This document shows, in pieces, positions 4,663 to 8,495 of a DNA stretch of 8,495 nt. Position 1 is the first letter of the stretch; each line of letters opens with the position of its first letter. The notes under the pieces are model-generated. The model was given only the letters and a program-made list of their open reading frames with translations, searched no databases and was not told where the DNA came from. A program made the translations under genes and the position numbers. This DNA is from an uncultured Prevotellaceae bacterium. Lineage in GTDB: Bacteria; Bacteroidota; Bacteroidia; Bacteroidales; Muribaculaceae. The stretch spans positions 1 through 8,495 of the forward strand of contig CAMFSS010000076.1 of assembly GCA_945983195.1 (NCBI GenBank). The letters are read 5' to 3'.

Positions 4663-6870
4663 TTAGTTCACCACCACTTCGTCGATGAAGAACCAGGAGG
4701 GGTGACCCACGCCGTAGTGCCACGACGGACACTCGATGGTACCCTCAATTTCCACACGCACATAGCGTGCCTCAGCGGCTTTCTCAACCTTAAATTCCAC
4801 GAACTTCACGCTCACGTCGCGGTCCTCAGGTCGGTAACATTCGCCAAGCGGAGTGAAATTCACGCCATCAGCCGATGTGCTGCACTTCATGCCCATTGGA
4901 AGCAGAATCCATGCTCCAAGCTGGTGCAGACAGTCGATGCTCACACTGCTGATTGGCTTCACCGCACCGAGGTCGATGGTGAAATCGCCATTCTTTCCCT
5001 CCCAGCCTATCCACGACTCCACATAGGTGGCACCTCCATAGAGACCGTCGGTAAGGGCTGTGACTGCAGGTGTGGCATAGCGTCCCGACGGAGCTTCGCC
5101 AAACGTCACCTTTGCGCCGCTTGCCAGATTCTTAGGACGCTCAAGCAGATAACGCTCACGATAGAGGCGGCAGTAGTCGAGGGGAGAATTGTTGCGCTCG
5201 TTGATAGTGGGCACATCATATTCACGCACACGCTCCTCGAATAGGGCGAGGCGTGCAGCCACACTGTCGCGATTGCCAATGCCACAGGCTCGCTCTATCT
5301 CAAGTTCGGAAAACTGCAACGGCACGCGCGAAAGGCGCACGCGGTCGAGATACTTCTTCTCACCGGCTACGGCAGCCTCGGCTTGGTCGAACAGTTCATT
5401 GTACCGCCTGCGGCAGGCGGCATTGAGCATACCGTCCTTGTGAGTGACCGGCGAGTCGTAAATCCACAGCTCCTTGCCACTTGCAAGCAGTGCGCCCTCC
5501 AGGAGTTTCTCATACTGGTAGATGAAAGGAGCAGCCTTGCCGTAATACCCCTGCATAAAAGCACGCATCAGCGAGTCGCAATCGAGATTTGGGTTCCACA
5601 TAAGCTTGCTCACCATGTAGGTGCGCATTTCGGCAAAGTCGCCGCCACGCGAACTTGCAATCTGCGAGAAGTGCATAGTGGCGTGATTCTTCTTGAACAG
5701 CTGGATGTTCTTTTGGATAATTGGGAAATTGGGGAACGGAGCAAGATAGCCATCGAAATTGATACCGTAGTCCCAGATGAAGATATTGTCGGAAATGCGG
5801 CTCCAGCCCTCAAGTGCACGCACGAAGTCGCGCCCCGAAGCATTGTCGGTGAGTGGCACTTCGCGCTTGCAGTCGATGTCGCAGAGCATGATGTTGACGT
5901 TGGGAAGAGGCTTCACATGCTTGGGAGGGTGCATGGTGAAGATGTAGGCAAGCGTGCTGAATTGCTTGTCGGGGAAACGCTCGGCGAGCTTGTTGACGAA
6001 GCGTATGAAATTGCCCGAAATCGCGCCTTCATACTCATCGACGGCAGCACACTCGGGACAATGGCAATTGGTGAAATTTCCGTCGTTCTGGCTCACCGAA
6101 ATGATGTTCTTGCCCGGATTGGCACGGAAAATGGAGTCGATCTGCGCAGCGGCAGCCTCAAATACCTCGGGATTGGTCAGACACCATTGGCTGGCACGTC
6201 CCGGACGACGCTTGCCATTGATAAGCGAATAGTATTCGGGGTGTTCGTCGCCGAAGCGGTCGGAAGGCAGGATGCTGTTGAATGTGTGTACCCACATGCC
6301 GCCGGCAAACACATCGGCAGGCTCTTCGAGGCGGAACCAGATTTTGTAGAGCGGGTCGGTGCCGAGCGAGTAGTTTTGCGACTGCCGGTAGCGGAAAGCC
6401 GGATTTTCGTGATGATTCATTGCCGGCAGTGTGATTGTGGACATTTGCGGCACATCGAGTGCTCCGGCAGCGTAATAAGCCACCCCAAGGTAGTTCTCAA
6501 GCAGCGTAACCACGCCGTAGAGGGCACCCTTGTCGCCTCCGCTGCTCACATAGAGGCTACCGCCGCTACACCGGAGGCGGAACCCGTCCTCGGTGAGACC
6601 TTCGGTGTCGCCACGACCAATCACGATATCGCCCTTGCGCTCAGCTCCATCGGCAAGCGGCAGTGTAGCACCGCTAATCCGCCTGACGAAATCCTGCAAG
6701 AGCCGAGCAGCCTGCACATTCACCGTGTCGCCGTGGTCGACGACAATGCGTGCAACAGGCTTGCCATTCTTCACAATAGACATTCCACCATTCGCTGCTT
6801 TTGCAGCCCGGCATGAGATGCCCCAGGCAGCCAAAGCAGTCATCAAAAAAATTGCAATAAACTTCTTCAT
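4663..6870 (-). CDS. Exported DUF4838 protein with C-terminal discoidin (F5/8 type C) domain
   Basis: A 735-residue exported protein, probably a glycan-active enzyme; no member's reaction is known to me. The N-terminal MKKFIAIFLMTALAAWGISC is a signal peptide. Cys20 could be a lipoprotein cysteine, but the lipobox (Gly at -3) is poor and a type I cut at AKA/AN near residue 26 is an alternative. Residues about 45-150 (AARLLQDFVRRISGATLPL, IVIGRG) resemble the small alpha/beta domain that precedes the barrel in GH20/GH67 enzymes. Residues about 155-470 match DUF4838, with SQNDGNFTNCHCPECAAVDE (260-279) carrying the CxCxxC motif (Cys269, 271, 274). Residues about 580-735 form a discoidin-like, carbohydrate-binding domain (TALTDG, DFTIDLG, ARYVRVEI). 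No SusC/SusD neighbours are visible, so this is not an obvious polysaccharide utilisation locus. The start at 6870 fits both the signal peptide and the promoter. Confidence 0.93.
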   Translation of the reverse strand: MKKFIAIFLMTALAAWGISCRAAKAANGGMSIVKNGKPVARIVVDHGDTVNVQAARLLQDFVRRISGATLPLADGAERKGDIVIGRGDTEGLTEDGFRLRCSGGSLYVSSGGDKGALYGVVTLLENYLGVAYYAAGALDVPQMSTITLPAMNHHENPAFRYRQSQNYSLGTDPLYKIWFRLEEPADVFAGGMWVHTFNSILPSDRFGDEHPEYYSLINGKRRPGRASQWCLTNPEVFEAAAAQIDSIFRANPGKNIISVSQNDGNFTNCHCPECAAVDEYEGAISGNFIRFVNKLAERFPDKQFSTLAYIFTMHPPKHVKPLPNVNIMLCDIDCKREVPLTDNASGRDFVRALEGWSRISDNIFIWDYGINFDGYLAPFPNFPIIQKNIQLFKKNHATMHFSQIASSRGGDFAEMRTYMVSKLMWNPNLDCDSLMRAFMQGYYGKAAPFIYQYEKLLEGALLASGKELWIYDSPVTHKDGMLNAACRRRYNELFDQAEAAVAGEKKYLDRVRLSRVPLQFSELEIERACGIGNRDSVAARLALFEERVREYDVPTINERNNSPLDYCRLYRERYLLERPKNLASGAKVTFGEAPSGRYATPAVTALTDGLYGGATYVESWIGWEGKNGDFTIDLGAVKPISSVSIDCLHQLGAWILLPMGMKCSTSADGVNFTPLGECYRPEDRDVSVKFVEFKVEKAAEARYVRVEIEGTIECPSWHYGVGHPSWFFIDEVVVN
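5404..5420. other. Strong G+C-rich palindrome inside the DUF4838 gene
   Basis: CCGCCTGCGGCAGGCGG is a perfect 7-bp inverted repeat with a 3-base spacer. It encodes part of the Ala-Ala-Cys-Arg-Arg-Arg stretch (residues about 484-489), so its form is partly dictated by codons. In RNA it would be a very stable hairpin in mid-gene. No function is assigned. Confidence 0.5.
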
Positions 6871-6916
6871 AAATCGAGGGTGTTAATTGGTCGGTCAGAC
6901 CCCATTATAATTTTTG

Positions 6917-6948
6917 CAATATTACGAAAATTCCGGCTAATATGCAAC
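6917..6948 (-). promoter_or_regulatory. Predicted promoter of the DUF4838 gene
   Basis: Read on the minus strand: GTTG (6948-6945), a 20-base spacer, then TAATATTG (6924-6917), one mismatch from TAnnTTTG. The leader would be about 40 bases. The -33 element ends only about a dozen bases from the start of the methyltransferase remnant, so whatever left that remnant nearly reached this promoter. Confidence 0.65.
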
Positions 6949-6960
6949 ACCCAACCCCCT

Positions 6961-7161
6961 TATGAATTAGCCGTAGACCATATCATAAGTTGGACTAATG
7001 AAGGTGATGTAGTCTTAGATCCTATGTGTGGAAGCGGTACTACTTGTGTGGCTGCTTATGATTTTAAACGAAACTATATAGGTATGGATATTAGTGTGGA
7101 ATACTGTGAACTAGCTAAAGAACGGATAAAACTTCATTCTATGAATCCGACTCTATTTTAA
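6961..7161 (+). pseudogene. C-terminal remnant of a beta-class DNA methyltransferase
   Basis: Only the last ~66 codons remain, in an intact frame ending in TAA at 7159-7161. The translation ELAVDHIISWTNEGDVVL, DPMCGSGTT (7018-7044), then NYIGMDISVEYCELAKERIK matches the C-terminal end of N6-adenine/N4-cytosine methyltransferases. It holds motif I (D-P-x-x-G-S-G-T-T, AdoMet binding) and the following I-G-x-D/E-x-x-x-x-Y-x-x-x-A-x-x-R block. The catalytic D/N-P-P-Y/W motif and the target recognition domain, which precede motif I in this class, are gone. The frame stays open leftward to an ATG at 6880, but that part overlaps the DUF4838 promoter and has no methyltransferase similarity. The A+T-rich codons (TTA, ATA, AGT) differ from the neighbours, as expected for a transferred restriction-modification gene. 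The left boundary is approximate; it cannot be an active enzyme. Confidence 0.85.
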
Positions 7162-7192
7162 TTTTGAAATGTGTGAAGTTTTTTGGTAAAAA

Positions 7193-7224
7193 TTTGCCGG
7201 ATTGGATAAATATTAGTAGGTTTG
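7193..7224 (+). promoter_or_regulatory. Predicted promoter of the GT9 glycosyltransferase gene
   Basis: TTTG (7193-7196), a 20-base spacer, then TAGGTTTG (7217-7224): both elements match the Bacteroidetes consensus perfectly. Transcription would start near 7231 and give a leader of about 70 bases before the ATG at 7300. The placement also argues against translation from the upstream ATG at 7243, only about 12 bases after the predicted start of the mRNA. Confidence 0.8.
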
Positions 7225-7299
7225 CAAAAGCGTTAATATACATTGCAAATAAAGAACTGCTGCCGACATTTATTCCCAGCGGGACCGACAATATCAATC

Positions 7300-8373
7300 A
7301 TGGACAAAGGCTTCTCCCAAAAATACCGAAATGTGCTCGTGGTCAGATTCTCTGCCCTCGGCGACGTGGCTATGACCGTGCCGGTGCTCTACTCCGTGTG
7401 CCGTGCCAACCCCTCCACCCGATTCATCATCGTCACCCAGCAAGTGGCTTCCACTCTCTTCATCAACACCCCCGACAATCTGGTGGTGCTTGGCGTTGAC
7501 ACCAAAGTGAAGTATCACGGCATCGGTGGAATGCTCAAGCTGAAGAACGACCTTATCGACACATACGAAATTGATGCCGTTGCCGACCTCCACGACGTGT
7601 TCCGCTCGTGGGTGCTCGGAGCTTTCTTCAAACTTGTGGGAGTCCCCTATTTCCGCCTGAAGAAAGGCCGGTCGGGCAAGCGCGCCCTCACCCGAAAGCA
7701 CAACAAGCGCATGCTTCCTCTCATTTCATCGCGCGCACGCTACCGCGAAGTGTTCTACCGCATGGGATTCAGCTTCGAGGACACTTTTTCTTCACTTTTT
7801 GGTCCGGAAAAAGCACCTACCGAAGCTTTTGCCGAAATAACAGCACCGAAGCCCGACGGCGTGAAGTGGATAGCAATTGCACCATTTGCCAAGCATAAAG
7901 GGAAAATCTATCCTCTCGACCTTATGGAGAAACTGGTGGAAACGCTCTCGGCACGCAAGAACACCCACATTTTCCTCCTCGGAGCCGGCAACAATGAGCG
8001 ACCCGAGCTTCGACGCCTCGCCGACACCTACCCCAACGTCACCACACTTGCCGACAAGCGCAACGGATTCCCCAAAGAGCTTGCACTGCTCAACCACTGC
8101 GATGTGATGCTTTCAATGGATTCGGTGAATATGCACTTGGCTTCGCTGGTGCAGCTCACGGTGGTATCGGTGTGGGGAGCTACACACCCCTATTGCGGCA
8201 ATCTGGGCTGGCACCAAGAGGAACGCAACGCCGTGCAGCTCAACATGGCATGCCGCCCCTGCTCGGTGATTGGCGACAAGCCCTGCATGTATCACGACTA
8301 CTTCTGCCTGAAAGGCATCGCACCCAGCCTTATCATCACACACATCGACCAGGTGCTCCAGGCACAGAAATAG
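7300..8373 (+). CDS. Glycosyltransferase family 9 protein (heptosyltransferase-like)
   Basis: A cytosolic or membrane-associated GT-B enzyme, likely adding a sugar to the LPS core or another surface glycan; the exact sugar cannot be read from the sequence. The 357 residues have the N-terminal GT9 signature VRFSALGDVAMTVP (15-28). The C-terminal nucleotide-sugar half holds IAIAPFAKHKGKIYPL (191-206), FLLGAG (225-230), MDSVNMHLASL (273-283; usual D-S/T-G-x-x-H region) and VWGATHPYCG (291-300). A Cys cluster follows (Cys318, 321, 329, 336), common in this family. I chose the ATG at 7300 over the in-frame ATG at 7243. The extra 19 residues show no family similarity, and residues 10-16 (RNVLVVR) are where GT9 proteins normally begin. 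It is transcribed alone, divergently from the DUF4838 gene and convergently with the tRNA. Confidence 0.93.
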   Translation: MDKGFSQKYRNVLVVRFSALGDVAMTVPVLYSVCRANPSTRFIIVTQQVASTLFINTPDNLVVLGVDTKVKYHGIGGMLKLKNDLIDTYEIDAVADLHDVFRSWVLGAFFKLVGVPYFRLKKGRSGKRALTRKHNKRMLPLISSRARYREVFYRMGFSFEDTFSSLFGPEKAPTEAFAEITAPKPDGVKWIAIAPFAKHKGKIYPLDLMEKLVETLSARKNTHIFLLGAGNNERPELRRLADTYPNVTTLADKRNGFPKELALLNHCDVMLSMDSVNMHLASLVQLTVVSVWGATHPYCGNLGWHQEERNAVQLNMACRPCSVIGDKPCMYHDYFCLKGIAPSLIITHIDQVLQAQK

Positions 8374-8376
8374 CAC

Positions 8377-8418
8377 AAAAAAAAGAGTCATCGGCAGTGC
8401 TGCTGCACGACCGATGAC
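8377..8418 (-). terminator. Intrinsic terminator of the tRNA-Gly gene
   Basis: GTCATCGG (8387-8394) and CCGATGAC (8411-8418) form a perfect 8-bp stem. Inside it GTGC/GCAC (8397-8400 and 8405-8408) form a second stem with a TGCT loop, and two unpaired bases on each side separate the stems. On the minus strand the stem is followed by TC and eight T (8384-8377), so it terminates leftward transcription from the tRNA. On the plus strand no T-run follows, so it should not stop the glycosyltransferase transcript. It begins four bases after the glycosyltransferase stop codon. Confidence 0.92.
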
Positions 8419-8422
8419 CAAG

Positions 8423-8495
8423 AGCGGAAGACGAGGCTCAAACTCGCGACCCTCAGCTTGGAAGGCTGATGCTCTATCAACTGAGCTACTTCCGC
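8423..8495 (-). tRNA. tRNA-Gly, anticodon UCC
   Basis: Read on the minus strand from 8495, it folds as a complete 73-base tRNA. Acceptor GCGGAAG/CTTCCGC is perfect (7 bp). The D-stem is GCTC/GAGC with an 8-base loop AGTTGATA. The anticodon stem is TCAGC/GCTGA around CTTCCAA (anticodon TCC). The variable loop has 5 bases, GGGTC. The T-stem is GCGAG/CTCGT (one G.T pair) around TTTGAGC. The discriminator base is T (8423), as expected for bacterial tRNA-Gly. CCA is not encoded. Position 19 is A and position 56 is U in place of G19 and C56, a matched change. The gene starts at the last base of the window, so its promoter or upstream tRNA partners lie outside; the terminator right behind it shows it is the last or only gene of its unit. 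Confidence 0.97.

Noticed and set aside
5383..6816. A 477-codon plus-strand open frame antisense to the DUF4838 gene
   Set aside because: It lies entirely within a strongly recognised gene, shows no family motifs, and long antisense frames are expected with this codon use.
6880..6960. Start of the methyltransferase frame at 6880
   Set aside because: This part overlaps the DUF4838 promoter and encodes no methyltransferase sequence; it is a chance open extension.
7243..7299. Upstream in-frame ATG for the GT9 gene
   Set aside because: The 19 extra residues have no family similarity, and the ATG lies almost at the predicted transcription start.
8377..8418. Bidirectional terminator shared with the GT9 gene
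   Set aside because: No T-run follows the hairpin on the plus strand, so only the leftward (tRNA) direction is supported.
7162..8495. Integrative element attached to the tRNA-Gly gene
   Set aside because: No integrase and no duplicated tRNA 3' end are visible; the methyltransferase scar is over 1 kb away and separated by an ordinary gene.

Overview
The window looks like a chromosomal segment of a Bacteroidales bacterium. Muribaculaceae- or Prevotella-like is my guess; the genus cannot be fixed from sequence alone. The reasons are: a long (491-residue) Bacteroidetes-style signal peptidase I next to a WbqC-like gene, a DUF4838 plus discoidin secreted protein, no Shine-Dalgarno sequences ahead of the starts, and four upstream regions that fit the Bacteroidetes sigma-ABfr promoter form (TTG near -33, TAnnTTTG near -7), all with a 20-bp spacer. 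The housekeeping genes have moderately high G+C; the intergenic regions and the ATPase gene are visibly more A+T-rich.

Layout. Positions 1-2590, minus strand: a probable operon dapB (lysine/diaminopimelate synthesis) -> lepB (signal peptidase I) -> WbqC-like gene, which runs off the left edge and overlaps lepB by 4 bases (ATGA). Positions 2591-3014: a 424-bp A+T-rich spacer with the dapB promoter, three CCAAAATC copies just upstream of it, and a three-copy tandem array with an exact 33-bp period. Positions 3015-4439, minus: an accessory P-loop ATPase with a C-terminal DUF234 (PD-(D/E)XK-like) domain. Positions 4440-4662: a second, unrelated tandem array with an exact 53-bp period. It overlaps the ATPase promoter and ends in a perfect 13-bp inverted repeat that may terminate the next gene. 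Positions 4663-6870, minus: an exported DUF4838/discoidin protein, probably glycan-active. Positions 6871-7299: divergent promoters with a scar of a DNA methyltransferase (last ~66 codons only) between them. Positions 7300-8373, plus: a GT9 heptosyltransferase-like glycosyltransferase. Positions 8377-8495, minus: a tRNA-Gly(UCC) with its own intrinsic terminator, convergent with the glycosyltransferase.

Functionally, the left block serves the cell envelope (peptidoglycan precursor, protein export, possible O-antigen gene), and the two carbohydrate genes on the right act on surface or dietary glycans. The most unusual part is the ATPase gene bracketed by two different precise tandem arrays. 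I cannot show that this is a new system, but it is the best candidate here. The second is the tRNA-Gly, in which the near-universal G19-C56 tertiary pair is replaced by A19-U56.
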